Notes: generated by a model from the letters alone, not told the origin. 64,000 nt of DNA from Niastella vici (GCF_002077945.1 NZ_LVYD01000002.1:1-64000), one strand, 5' to 3'. Numbered from the stretch's first letter, positions 1 through 7,138 are shown. Numbers and translations: made by a program.

Positions 1-95
1 AAAGATTGCGTGGAAAGTTTAAAACATTGCATGGAAAGTTCAGAAGATTGTGTGGAAAGTTCAAAACATTAGGTGGAAAGTTTAAAACATTGGGA
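1..95 (+). repeat. 21-bp tandem repeat, about 4.5 copies, possibly coding
   Basis: The unit is close to ATTGCGTGGAAAGTTTAAAAC, repeated with exact 21-bp spacing and a few substitutions per copy. The first copy is cut by the window edge, so the array may extend left. Read on the plus strand from base 1, it encodes heptapeptide repeats of the type C-V-E-S-L-K-H, ending at a TAG at 70-72. The repeat continues past that stop, so either a longer repeat protein has been truncated by mutation or the reading frame is a coincidence of a period divisible by three. Confidence 0.75.
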
Positions 96-305
96 CCAAA
101 GTTGCGAACTTACGTCATATAGTAAACGACTGCTACAACCACGTTAGCGACTACTGCAATGATCTATGAAACTCTTACGCACAACTTTTTAAGAGACGAG
201 ACTTTTTTGCAATATGTCTCCGCATTTTCTCACACAATCAATAGGTAAATTTAAGTTTAAATAGTTCCCCATGCAAGAAAACCAAAAGAACAAAGTCGGC
301 ATTAT

Positions 306-345
306 GCAAAGCAGGCTGCAATGATCAAACTACAGCCTGCTTTGC
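306..345. terminator. 13-bp perfect stem-loop after the lipoprotein fragment
   Basis: The arms GCAAAGCAGGCTG and CAGCCTGCTTTGC are perfectly complementary around a 14-nt loop. The hairpin lies just downstream of the minus-strand fragment ending at 355. A diverged copy (stem 3441-3451 with 3466-3476) lies after the second fragment, so it belonged to the duplicated unit. There is no clear T-run on either side, so its terminator activity is inferred from position only. Confidence 0.5.
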
Positions 346-354
346 AATTAATAG

Positions 355-709
355 TCTTATTGGCGATATTTGTATTGTGTGGTAATTGAATATGTACCAA
401 CAACATTGGACAACGGATACGATACTGAGCTCAGAATTCCTTTCACATCAAAGCCATTGGTAAAAGTCATGTAGTCCTTATTGTTCATTTTTATAGATTG
501 TAACACATTTGTTCCTGGATCGACGCCATAAATAGTATTTGTAAAGGTAAACAGTCTTATCCCATAGAACCATAACAGGTCACCGGCCCTTTGTGTCATA
601 AATTTACCAAGATCGTTGAGTTGCCCGCTTCCATATTGATAGGTATATACAGTGGGGGTATTTTTACCGCTTTCCTGGGTTCTTGATATACGATTTCCCG
701 CGGCTCTTG
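355..709 (-). pseudogene. C-terminal fragment of a lipoprotein (paralogue of 7177-8151)
   Basis: The minus-strand frame is open from 709 down to a stop near 355. It matches the last ~118 residues of the intact lipoprotein at 7177-8151, sharing blocks such as AAGN, YTYQY, QLND, GKF, NVLQ, TNGFDV and the terminal YSITTQYKYR. The fragment has no signal peptide or N-terminus: homology stops abruptly at about 709, exactly where a 105-bp repeat begins. It is therefore a truncated duplicate and probably not functional. An internal ATG at 599 would give an 80-residue protein, but the homology runs upstream of it, so that start is not credible as the original one. Confidence 0.75.
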
Positions 710-812
710 CTGAAAATGTTAACCACTAATTAATTATAATGCAGCCAGCATAAAAATCTCCAATAAAAAAAGGTGCCCATTCGAGCACCTTTAATTTATC
801 TGTAATAAGTTT
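708..812. repeat. 105-bp repeat, copy A
   Basis: The block starts TGCTGAAAATGTTAACCAC and recurs at 2414-2516 with roughly 88% identity by eye. It contains a hairpin (GGTGC-CCATTCGA-GCACC) followed on the minus strand by a T-rich stretch, so it resembles a terminator-bearing gene tail. It forms the exact truncation point of the lipoprotein fragment to its left, which suggests a recombination or insertion junction. Confidence 0.75.
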
Positions 813-870
813 TATTTTCATTCTGCTTCATATCTAAAATTTATACATTTTTTTTGGAACTATTATACCA

Positions 871-1024
871 TCAGATCGACTTCTTATTAAAATCCCGAAT
901 GTAGGAAAATTGAATAATCTTCAACACATCCTTTTTCCCATTTTGCCCTTCGCTAAAGAAAATAAAATCGTAGATAGTTGATCGGAAATTCAGCAATCTC
1001 ATATCGATGGGTAAGATTATTCAT
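871..1024 (-). pseudogene. Decayed N-terminus of a DUF6934-like protein
   Basis: On the minus strand an ATG at 1024 opens a frame reading MNNLTHRYEIAEFPINY. After one frame change around 965-975 the neighbouring frame reads YDFIFFSEGQNGKKDVLKII and ends at the TGA at 871-873. The combined pattern (RYEL-type start, then F-x-F-x-SEG-x-x-G-K and a hydrophobic stretch) resembles the start of the DUF6934 family common in Bacteroidota, which is about 150 residues long. Only ~45 residues remain, with a frameshift and no conserved C-terminal half. The family call is from recall and is tentative. Confidence 0.45.
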
Positions 1025-1465
1025 ATATTCATATTGCAATAAATTAAGTTTGCAAAAGTACGGATCGCTTATCATCTTTAAGAGAGAATACATTACATAG
1101 CTGAATTCCTTTACTTATTGGGTTTGCTTTATAAAATACCATACTTTTATAAAACAAAAATGAAATTGTTAAAATGGGTTAGGTCGTAAAATAATAGATG
1201 ATAAGCGGACTTAAGCAAGGGACAAAGAACAATAAATCGCGACAAGGGCGAACGCACAACAGGCGGTTTGGCAATATGGTGGAACGACGAATAAATGCTC
1301 AACTTTTTGTTCGCTATTCGGCTTCAGTTCCAGACGACGAATAACGCCCGAGCTGTAGTTCTTATCATCATCTTTTGTAACTTAATTCATCAACAGTTAC
1401 GGGCCGACGATTTTCAAATACCACCACATAGCCAAGTCGTGACCGTTACCTGCCATTGTAAATAA
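1025..1465. other. Gene-free region with a long imperfect inverted repeat
   Basis: No credible coding sequence. A left arm at 1254-1282 (including AGGCGGTTTGGC and TATGGTGG) pairs imperfectly with 1421-1459 (including CCACCA, GCCAA, TTACCTGCC and ATTGT), enclosing about 140 bp. CGACGAATAA occurs twice inside, at 1284 and 1335. The right arm ends a few bases before the NADAR gene start. The layout recalls cassette recombination sites, but I see no exact RYYYAAC/GTTRRRY core pair. Confidence 0.4.
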
Positions 1466-2230
1466 ATGACGACATACTATGACATAAATTGGTTAACTGA
1501 AAGATTTGAAAGTGGTGACACTTTCAAATATATTTTCTTTTGGGGACATACCAATAAGTATAATGAAGAAGTTGGAAAGTTTTGTTTTAGTCAATGGTTT
1601 GAAAGTCCATTTACGGTTGACAACATTGTATATAAAACGGCTGAACATTGGATGATGGCTCACAAAGCACTATTATTCGGGGATAAAAATATTTTTGACA
1701 AAATCATTAGTTGTGACAAACCAGGAGAAGCAAAAGAACTTGGGCGACAAGTTTTGGGTTATGACGACCTGACTTGGAACGAAAAGAAATTTGAAATTGT
1801 AAAACTTGGCAACATTCACAAATTCAACCAATATCCTGAATTTTCAGATTATCTTTTGAAGACAGAGAACAGAATATTAGTTGAAGCAAGCCCAGTTGAC
1901 ACTATTTGGGGAATTGGATTATCACAAGACAGTAAAGACATAGATAATATTTATGCTTGGCGTGGACAAAACTTACTTGGTTTTGCTTTAATGGAAACAA
2001 GAGACTTTTTAAAAGAGTTTGGCCATTTCAAACCACTTGACAACTCAATTCAACCACCTTGGTCTAAATTTCCAAATGTTGACAGCAGCGATATGTTTTG
2101 GAGAATGGGAAAAGGCGAAGATTATTTGATAGAATTTAGCAAGTATTATCAAAACCTAACAGACAGAGAAAAAACGATTTATAAATTAATAAATCCACAG
2201 CCGTATGAATGGACAGATTTTTACGACTGA
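1466..2230 (+). CDS. NADAR-domain protein (YbiA-like)
   Basis: 254 aa. The NADAR domain spans roughly residues 24-185 and shows the family marks: AEHWMMAHKALLF at 59-71, the G-x-x-V-x-x-x-D-x-x-W-x-x-x-K-x-x-I helix at 93-111, and P-x-D-x-x-W-G-I-G around 143-151, including the conserved Glu60 and Asp145. NADAR proteins are N-glycosidases; some remove ADP-ribose from guanine in DNA and serve as antitoxins to DarT1-type toxins, and others act on riboflavin-pathway intermediates. No DarT-like gene is visible here. About 70 residues beyond the domain (186-254) are unassigned. The gene is markedly AT-rich compared with the rest of the window and lies among decayed genes and repeats, so recent transfer is likely. 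The start follows from the domain position. Confidence 0.88.
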   Translation: MTTYYDINWLTERFESGDTFKYIFFWGHTNKYNEEVGKFCFSQWFESPFTVDNIVYKTAEHWMMAHKALLFGDKNIFDKIISCDKPGEAKELGRQVLGYDDLTWNEKKFEIVKLGNIHKFNQYPEFSDYLLKTENRILVEASPVDTIWGIGLSQDSKDIDNIYAWRGQNLLGFALMETRDFLKEFGHFKPLDNSIQPPWSKFPNVDSSDMFWRMGKGEDYLIEFSKYYQNLTDREKTIYKLINPQPYEWTDFYD

Positions 2231-2413
2231 AACAAAAAACAACGACACCGATCAATCGCCGATCAACGACATGATCGAATCAGTAAAGCGTTTAGGAAGG
2301 AAAGAAAATTCATAATAATTCCAACTTCTCGCTTTTCAAAGCGGCTCTTCCGGAAAAGAAAGAAACGTAGGCTAAAATAATCAATCTTACCAGCAAATCA
2401 ATTTTATAACTAC
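2231..2413. other. Gene-free stretch after the NADAR gene
   Basis: Together with the 105-bp repeat that follows, this gives about 290 bases without a convincing gene. Apart from the phrase CGACAACGACACC-like text just after the NADAR stop, I see no structure here. Confidence 0.3.
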
Positions 2414-2516
2414 TGCTGAAAATGTTAACCACTAATTAATGATAATGCAGCCAGCATGAAAATCTCAATAAAAAGGGTGCCCATTCGAGCACCGTTAATT
2501 TATCTGTAATCAGTTC
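2414..2516. repeat. 105-bp repeat, copy B
   Basis: Second copy of the block at 708-812, in the same orientation and about 1.7 kb away. The hairpin GGTGC-CCATTCGA-GCACC is retained. It starts immediately after the stop codon of the decayed minus-strand frame at 2517-2650. The two copies bracket the NADAR gene and its inverted repeat, so the whole 1.7-kb interval could have been inserted or deleted by recombination between them. Confidence 0.75.
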
Positions 2517-2650
2517 TTACTTTTTAACAAGTCGCGCACGATCAAGCATTTTCCCTGCCTCTTCCATCTTTTTGGGAAATAGAATTTTCCCTTTAATTTG
2601 CGAAGCAACATATCAATGAGCCGCGATTCCAGGCACATGCTTTGAGTGCG
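2517..2650 (-). pseudogene. Remnant of an unidentified coding sequence
   Basis: A minus-strand frame ending at the TAA at 2517-2519 reads YVASQIKGKILFPKKMEEAG followed by KMLDRARLVKK, which looks like genuine coding sequence. It continues upstream as HVPGIAAH across an in-frame TGA at 2613-2615. The only open part is 31 residues long. It follows the DoxX-like gene on the same strand and may be the tail of a former operon partner. I cannot assign a family. Confidence 0.35.
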
Positions 2651-3151
2651 TTAAAGTACCTTCTTATTCGTTTTCTCTATCTGTAGCTTTTGATTACTGG
2701 CCGCATCCGATGACTGCAATTGCTGTTGCCTTTCCTTTTCTCTATACCAGATTACGAGCGCTGCGCCTGCTATCACAAGATTTTTAATTATATACTGGCC
2801 CGTTAGTGATAAACCATAGGGAATGTGCTGAAAGGTGTCGCCGGGAAAAAGAAAAAGTGGCGCAAAAGTACAGGTTATATGCACGAACAATAATACAAGC
2901 ATTGGCTTTACCCATTTTCCAAGCATTAGTGCCAGACCAACAACAGTTTCCCACGCCGCCAGTAACCTGATCTCTATGACCTCATTAAAGATCCCGAATG
3001 TAAGTTTGGTAATCGTCTTAATAGCCAGGTCTTCTGCGGGGCTGTACCCGTGGAAGAATTTGAGCATGCCAAACCAAAAATAAATGATACCAATACTAAT
3101 TCTCAATAACGATAAACTGCGGGAAGATTGTGCGATAGTCCTGGTTTTCAT
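2651..3151 (-). CDS. DoxX-like integral membrane protein
   Basis: 166 aa with four predicted membrane segments, at about residues 14-32, 62-80, 83-103 and 117-136. The pattern RISIGIIYFWFGMLKF near the start and LTGQYIIKN in the last membrane segment are typical of DoxX/DUF417-type small membrane proteins, whose biochemical role is mostly unknown (some are tied to redox or thiol stress). The C-terminal ~30 residues are a charged, Gln-rich tail. The gene stands alone on the minus strand; a 23-bp perfect palindrome lies 127 bp upstream at 3278-3300. Decayed coding DNA directly follows the stop. Confidence 0.8.
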   Translation of the reverse strand: MKTRTIAQSSRSLSLLRISIGIIYFWFGMLKFFHGYSPAEDLAIKTITKLTFGIFNEVIEIRLLAAWETVVGLALMLGKWVKPMLVLLFVHITCTFAPLFLFPGDTFQHIPYGLSLTGQYIIKNLVIAGAALVIWYREKERQQQLQSSDAASNQKLQIEKTNKKVL

Positions 3152-3277
3152 ACTATATTTTAAACTGAATAAAAGCTGGGACCCGGCATAAATAAGTAAT
3201 TATGCCGTACATAAAAGTTCAAAAGAAACTGAGCGGTGATTAAGAAAAGCTTGCAGGCTATAGATTTCTGCAAAATA

Positions 3278-3300
3278 CATTTATTTTGACAAAATAAATG
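3278..3300. promoter_or_regulatory. 23-bp perfect palindrome upstream of the DoxX-like gene
   Basis: The arms CATTTATTTTG and CAAAATAAATG are perfectly complementary around a single central A. The site lies 127 bp upstream of the minus-strand gene starting at 3151. There is no intact gene on its other side, so if it is an operator it serves that gene or a lost neighbour. The surrounding 3152-3489 stretch has no other recognisable feature. Confidence 0.5.
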
Positions 3301-3489
3301 GAAAAGATAAAAAAGACTTCCAACCTTTTTTTTCATATACCAGCTTCGTGATTGGAAATATATACCTGTTCGCCATTGGAGCGGCGGTAAATAATTGCAG
3401 GCATGGTTCCATGCCAGGAAGAAAAACCTCCATTAACGCCAAACCAGGCTGCAATGATAAAACTACAGCCTGGTTTGCATTTAATAGTC

Positions 3490-3678
3490 TTATGGCCGGT
3501 ATTTGTATTGTGTGGTAATAGAATAGGGTCCAGCAGCAACGGTCAGCGGATACGATACTGAACTCAGGTTTCCGTTCACATCAAAGCCATTGGTATAAGT
3601 CACATAGTCCTTATTGTTCATTTTTATGGATTGTATCACATTTGTTCCTGGATCGACTCCATGGTTATTATTTGTACG
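3490..3678 (-). pseudogene. Second C-terminal fragment of the lipoprotein family
   Basis: The minus-strand frame from about 3678 to the stop at 3490-3492 matches the last ~60 residues of the lipoprotein at 7177-8151 and of the fragment at 355-709: G-V-D-P-G-T-N-V-I-Q-S-I-K-M-N-N-K-D-Y, TNGFDVNGNLSSVSYPL and YSITTQYKYRP. It begins only two bases after the stop of the gene at 3681-4217 and lacks any start codon of its own, so it is a displaced 3' end. The conserved stem-loop (3441-3476) follows it. Translationally silent unless fused to the upstream gene by readthrough. Confidence 0.7.
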
Positions 3679-3680
3679 GC

Positions 3681-4217
3681 TTAAATCTGTTCGGAATCCT
3701 TTTTATGGATATCATAATATTTACAAATTTGACGAGCTTCTAGTTCTTTTATATTTTCATTATAATCAAATGAAAAAGTAACACCTCCAACGGTATCGAT
3801 AAAATGATGGTCGCAGTCTGAAAGTCCAATAAAGGTGCCTGCTGCTGTTTCGATATTATTTAAGGGCTTTGACACTACATATCTTTTATATACAATGCTT
3901 TTAGCATTCAATTTTTCTTCCACGAGAGATATTTGTCTATTCTTATAAATCCAGGGCATCCTCACTCCTTTAAAGTCCTTTTTAGGAAATGAAATATCTG
4001 GCCTGTAACTTATTCCATTAAACTTCTCATCAATTATATGGAACTCGATAAATCCAACTTTAATTATGCCATAAATCAATCCATTATTTTCAATTTCCTT
4101 CACATACCAATGGTCGTGGCCAAATATACACAATAATGTTTCCAGTGAAGTCCCTGGTAAAAGTCCTTCTATATATCCGTTTCTTAAAAAATGATCGAAG
4201 TCCTTATCTGATATCAT
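3681..4217 (-). CDS. Hypothetical protein, immunity-like orphan
   Basis: 178 aa, soluble, with no signal peptide or membrane segment. It begins MISDKDFDHFLRNGYIEGLL and has an aromatic-rich middle. I do not recognise the family. Size, AT-rich composition and position beside other small orphan genes (4391-4807 and the broken 4892-5258) resemble immunity genes left over from polymorphic toxin or Rhs-type loci, but no toxin is present in the window. It is followed after two bases by a displaced lipoprotein C-terminus. Confidence 0.6.
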   Translation of the reverse strand: MISDKDFDHFLRNGYIEGLLPGTSLETLLCIFGHDHWYVKEIENNGLIYGIIKVGFIEFHIIDEKFNGISYRPDISFPKKDFKGVRMPWIYKNRQISLVEEKLNAKSIVYKRYVVSKPLNNIETAAGTFIGLSDCDHHFIDTVGGVTFSFDYNENIKELEARQICKYYDIHKKDSEQI

Positions 4218-4262
4218 ATTTGCTCAATAACTGTAAAATTTTCTATTTGCATAAAATCCCTA

Positions 4263-4394
4263 ATGCAATCATTCATCATCTTTGCAGAAATTTATGGCCC
4301 ACCTTGCGAGAAATGCGGAAAACCATACCGGACTTCTAAAGCCAGTTTTTGTGCTGGATGTGGGAATAAACGAAATTTGCAAAACGTATGTTAG
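4263..4394 (+). CDS. Short zinc-ribbon ORF
   Basis: 43 codons from the ATG at 4263 to the TAG at 4392-4394. The product contains two Cys pairs, C-E-K-C-G at about residues 15-19 and C-A-G-C-G at about 30-34, spaced as in a minimal zinc ribbon. No Shine-Dalgarno or promoter is evident, and the last 4 bases overlap the 3' end of the convergent gene at 4391-4807. It could be a real small protein, or the C-terminal remnant of a longer zinc-ribbon protein; the upstream in-frame sequence is not convincing. Confidence 0.35.
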   Translation: MQSFIIFAEIYGPPCEKCGKPYRTSKASFCAGCGNKRNLQNVC

Positions 4395-4807
4395 GCGCCC
4401 AAAAACGGAAGCCCCGTAGAAAAGCTCAATTCATTACCCGCAACTTTCTCCAGTTCTTCTTTTAATTCCTGTGATACAAAAATATATCGGTCATATCCCC
4501 ACACTTTATAGCCATGTTTATTTTCAATATTTATGGTTTGGGGAGATGTCAAATTTAGAAATGTAAGTTCAATATAATCTTCAACCACTGTATTAAACTG
4601 GTAGTCGTGTATCTTAATTGGCCGGGTATTTATCTGGTCAAAGGCCAGCAGGAAGATGTCTTCATATTTCCTGTTGATAAGGGTATAACTGCCGTTATTT
4701 AAAATAGGACTGTATTTGCCATCCTGTATTACCCTGAAAGCATCCTTTTCAGTACGCCATAGTAACAGCTTAGTATATTCATTGTTATCTACATTCCAAA
4801 TATGCAT
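4391..4807 (-). CDS. Hypothetical protein, possibly an Imm11/Imm43-like immunity protein
   Basis: 138 aa, cytosolic. The C-terminal third, with D-R-Y-I-F-V-S-Q-E-L-K-E-E-L-E-K, resembles the tail of DUF1629/Imm-type immunity proteins, where a short strand and a helix close the domain. That resemblance is weak and from memory only. It lies between two other AT-rich orphan genes on the same strand. If these are immunity genes, their toxins have been lost or lie outside the window. Confidence 0.55.
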   Translation of the reverse strand: MHIWNVDNNEYTKLLLWRTEKDAFRVIQDGKYSPILNNGSYTLINRKYEDIFLLAFDQINTRPIKIHDYQFNTVVEDYIELTFLNLTSPQTINIENKHGYKVWGYDRYIFVSQELKEELEKVAGNELSFSTGLPFLGA

Positions 4808-4891
4808 ACAATTATTCTTGATATTTTACAGATAAATTTAGTTTATGAAGCTAATCTCTTAACTGTCTAATATTATTGCAAACCCCAAATT

Positions 4892-5258
4892 TTATTGTGG
4901 TGGCCCTGCCTGAATGATAAAATCGTCCCCGAACTTGATGCAACCCATTAGTTGAGTTATTGCATCATCTAAATTTGATTGATTACACCAATACTGGTTT
5001 ATTTCTCCGTACTTGTTATACCTTGAAATGTTAAAGCCTTCTTCAATATCATTATACCAGATAACCCGGTATCCACAAATAGCCACTACCCAAAAGCCAC
5101 CGCCTTCTTTGCCATATTGCTTTTCTTGCCATTTCTCAGGTATTATTTTTATTGAGCTTCCAAAAGCCGGCTTGTTCACCAATAATTCGATTTTCGGTCT
5201 CAATAATTAAATCATACAGTTTGTCAAAAGGAATAGGTGTCCACATTGTTTTTTTCAT
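4892..5258 (-). pseudogene. Frameshifted immunity-like gene
   Basis: Two minus-strand frames together make one plausible protein. The first opens at the ATG at 5258 and reads MKKTMWTPIPFDKLYDLIIE and on to GEQAGFW before running into a stop at 5136-5138. The second frame, shifted by one base near 5150-5165, continues IKIIPEKWQEKQYGKEGGGF and on to the stop at 4892. The joined protein of about 120 aa has the W-T-P-I start and the GGGFWVVAICGYRVIWYNDIEEGF core of a family of small Bacteroidota proteins found near toxin loci. The ATG at 5203 in the second frame is an artefact of the shift. Either the gene is inactive or the base count in a short homopolymer run is wrong. Confidence 0.6.
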
Positions 5259-5402
5259 TGTATCGTAATACTGTCACCGATAGATGCATTTTCAAATATA
5301 ATGTAAGTGGTAGTAGGTTTGAATATTTAGTAGAAATTTTGAATCCCTGCAAATCCCGTAATAGCCAGGAGTAAATTCCTGATGGGAAAGAGATTTTCCC
5401 CC

Positions 5403-5621
5403 TCACTCATTCTCCTTCCCCCTACCAGTAAGCTCTTGCAGCTCTTCAATCTTTTTGGAAGCCTCAGCCTTCGTCATGTTTTCATCAATCTGCACTTTGG
5501 CCTCATCAGCCAGCGTATGCAGGTAAGAACGTTGGGCTTCTGTCATTGGTTCATTGCCGGTTGTCCATTTGTCAGGGTCCTTAATGGCATTTCCTTTATT
5601 AGTGTTGTCATCATTCCGCAT
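5403..5621 (-). CDS. DUF3072 family protein
   Basis: 72 aa, hydrophilic. It matches the DUF3072 pattern: K-D-P-D-K-W-T-T-G-N-E-P-M-T at about 14-27, then Q-R-S-Y-L-H-T-L-A at about 30-38, and K-A-E-A-S-K-K-I-E-E-L in the C-terminal helix. The family has no known function; proteins of this kind are often found near stress genes. It stands alone on the minus strand, with a weak hairpin-free gap on both sides. Confidence 0.88.
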   Translation of the reverse strand: MRNDDNTNKGNAIKDPDKWTTGNEPMTEAQRSYLHTLADEAKVQIDENMTKAEASKKIEELQELTGRGKENE

Positions 5622-5768
5622 ATACTAATATTTTTAGTATAAATACTATAATTATTGTGCCAACCAGCACCATGACGCCCCTGCCTGGCACAGTGTCAAA
5701 ATTTCACCTGCTTTGAATTGGTATTTATGTTGTTTACTAAAAATATAAACCAAAAATGAACCTGCGCC

Positions 5769-6062
5769 ATGCAAACCAAATTTTATATTAATTGCCATAT
5801 TAAAACCCCGGCCGGACCAGAAACCTATGGGCGCTTTGAAATAGGTAACGACCGCCACGCAGCCGCACAGCTCTTCGCAAAACTCAAAGGCGATAAAGAA
5901 GTGAACGAACAAAATATACTGTGCATTGAACTTATGGAAACGGTAAATGAACTTCCCTTCAATATCAATATCCTGAGCTGTACACTCGACCAACTAACGG
6001 AAAATTGCCGCATTATTACCAAAGAAGTTTTTACCCAATACAATCTTGGTAAACTATTGTAA
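5769..6062 (+). CDS. Conserved small hypothetical protein
   Basis: 97 aa, soluble, without a signal peptide. The mixed alpha/beta composition and the well-formed start and stop support it as a real gene. I do not recognise a family. It is read toward the Hsp20 operon but separated from it by about 350 bp. Confidence 0.65.
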   Translation: MQTKFYINCHIKTPAGPETYGRFEIGNDRHAAAQLFAKLKGDKEVNEQNILCIELMETVNELPFNINILSCTLDQLTENCRIITKEVFTQYNLGKLL

Positions 6063-6211
6063 CCCGCCTGCCTTCACCTTTAAAGGCCGGGAACTGCCGT
6101 TAGTTTTGACAGCTGTCAAAATTTCAAAGCGCAACGAACCAATTGCTGAAATTTTTGCATAAAAAATGACAAAATTTTAGGGCGACAGCCCCCTGGCACA
6201 CAACTTGAAAA

Positions 6212-6403
6212 ATGGGTTTTATAAAAATTGTCTTCCTGTTTATGCTTTTGTTTATTGATCATTCAAAAACATATTGTATGGTTAACAATTTTAACAATCC
6301 ACTCAGCCCGCTTCGCAAAAGCCTGATGGCTAAGCCTCCTCCCCCGGTGCTTAAGAAATTCGCAGCCCATGCAGGGAAGCATATTTTGTATAATAGCTTA
6401 TAA
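6212..6403 (+). CDS. Possible small membrane-anchored ORF
   Basis: 63 codons with a hydrophobic N-terminal stretch (residues 3-16) and a basic, Pro-rich C-terminus containing PPPPVLKKFAAHAGK. No clear ribosome site precedes it. It ends 13 bases before the next small ORF at 6417, which does have a strong ribosome site, so it could be the first gene of the operon. It could equally be chance. Confidence 0.3.
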   Translation: MGFIKIVFLFMLLFIDHSKTYCMVNNFNNPLSPLRKSLMAKPPPPVLKKFAAHAGKHILYNSL

Positions 6404-6416
6404 AAGGAGGTAAAGT

Positions 6417-6551
6417 ATGCGTTATCCTATTAGTAAGTTGTACCATCACGTGTGGACGCCAATAAAAAATTACACCAAAAACCTGATACGCTTTATCAGT
6501 AAAAACGATGAAGACGATCATCACTTTAATAACCCCTTTGTTATTTATTAA
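6417..6551 (+). CDS. Small ORF upstream of Hsp20
   Basis: 44 codons from the ATG at 6417 to the TAA at 6549-6551. It is preceded by AAAAGGAGGTAAAGT, a near-perfect Shine-Dalgarno, which is unusual in Bacteroidota. The Hsp20 gene 65 bp downstream has the same kind of site (AAAAAGGAGGATGT). The product is basic and aromatic at the start (MRYPISKLYHHVW) and acidic with His pairs at the end (DEDDHH). The matching ribosome sites suggest one heat-shock transcript. Confidence 0.5.
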   Translation: MRYPISKLYHHVWTPIKNYTKNLIRFISKNDEDDHHFNNPFVIY

Positions 6552-6615
6552 AGGGGGGATGGTGAATATTTTTTTGATTAGAATTATTTTCAACTCGTTA
6601 TAAAAAGGAGGATGT

Positions 6616-7086
6616 ATGTCAAACATTTTGAAAAGAGAAAACAGCCGTCAACCGGCCAATTTTGGAAGTGTAGTTGATCAGATCTTCCAGAACAATTTAT
6701 CCCGTTTTTTCGATGATTCTTTTTGGGGGTTCAATGCCGGTGATATGAACCAGGCCAAAGTGCCGGTAAACCTGCGCGAAACAGCATCGGCCTTTGAAAT
6801 GGAACTGGTAGCCCCCGGTTTACAAAAAGAAGATTTTCAGTTGAATATTTCCAACGACATGCTTACCGTTTCTTTTGAAGAAAAAAATGAGAACCGGGAA
6901 GCAAATAAAGAAGAAGGATGGGTACGCCGGGAATACCGGAAACGTTCATTCAGCCGCAGCTTCCATTTGAATGATGCCATTGATACAAACGGGATCAGTG
7001 CGCATTATGAAAATGGCATCTTATACGTGCTGCTTCCTAAAAATGAAAAAACAAAACAGATCTCCAAAACCATTAAGGTTGAGTAA
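6616..7086 (+). CDS. Hsp20/alpha-crystallin small heat-shock protein
   Basis: 156 aa, the usual size. The alpha-crystallin domain spans roughly 48-156, starting V-P-V-N-L-R-E-T and containing M-E-L-V-A-P-G-L-Q-K-E-D-F, with Y-E-N-G-I-L-Y-V-L-L-P-K as the A-x-x-x-n-G-v-L block near 130-141. These ATP-independent chaperones hold unfolding proteins in a refoldable state. The start is set by the strong AAGGAGG site 8 bases upstream. A hairpin terminator follows at 7106-7138. Confidence 0.95.
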   Translation: MSNILKRENSRQPANFGSVVDQIFQNNLSRFFDDSFWGFNAGDMNQAKVPVNLRETASAFEMELVAPGLQKEDFQLNISNDMLTVSFEEKNENREANKEEGWVRREYRKRSFSRSFHLNDAIDTNGISAHYENGILYVLLPKNEKTKQISKTIKVE

Positions 7087-7105
7087 TTACAGTTATTCAG
7101 TAATA

Positions 7106-7138
7106 AAAAGGTCTCCCGGTGATGTGGAGACCTTTTTA
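7106..7138 (+). terminator. Rho-independent terminator after Hsp20
   Basis: AAAAAGGTCTCC pairs with GGAGACCTTTTT around a short CGGTGATGT loop, 20 bp past the Hsp20 stop. The A/T flanks make it potentially bidirectional, so it may also serve the minus-strand lipoprotein gene ending at 7177. Confidence 0.85.

Noticed and set aside
1254-1459. An integron attC site upstream of the NADAR gene
   Set aside because: The inverted-repeat layout is suggestive, but no exact core-site pair and no integrase are present, so it is reported only as an inverted repeat.
3333-3539. A 68-codon minus-strand frame beside the second lipoprotein fragment
   Set aside because: It reads the wrong frame of the fragment; the homologous frame ends at 3490.
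5224-5406. A 60-codon minus-strand frame
   Set aside because: No family features, no ribosome site, and it overlaps the better-supported frameshifted gene start at 5258.
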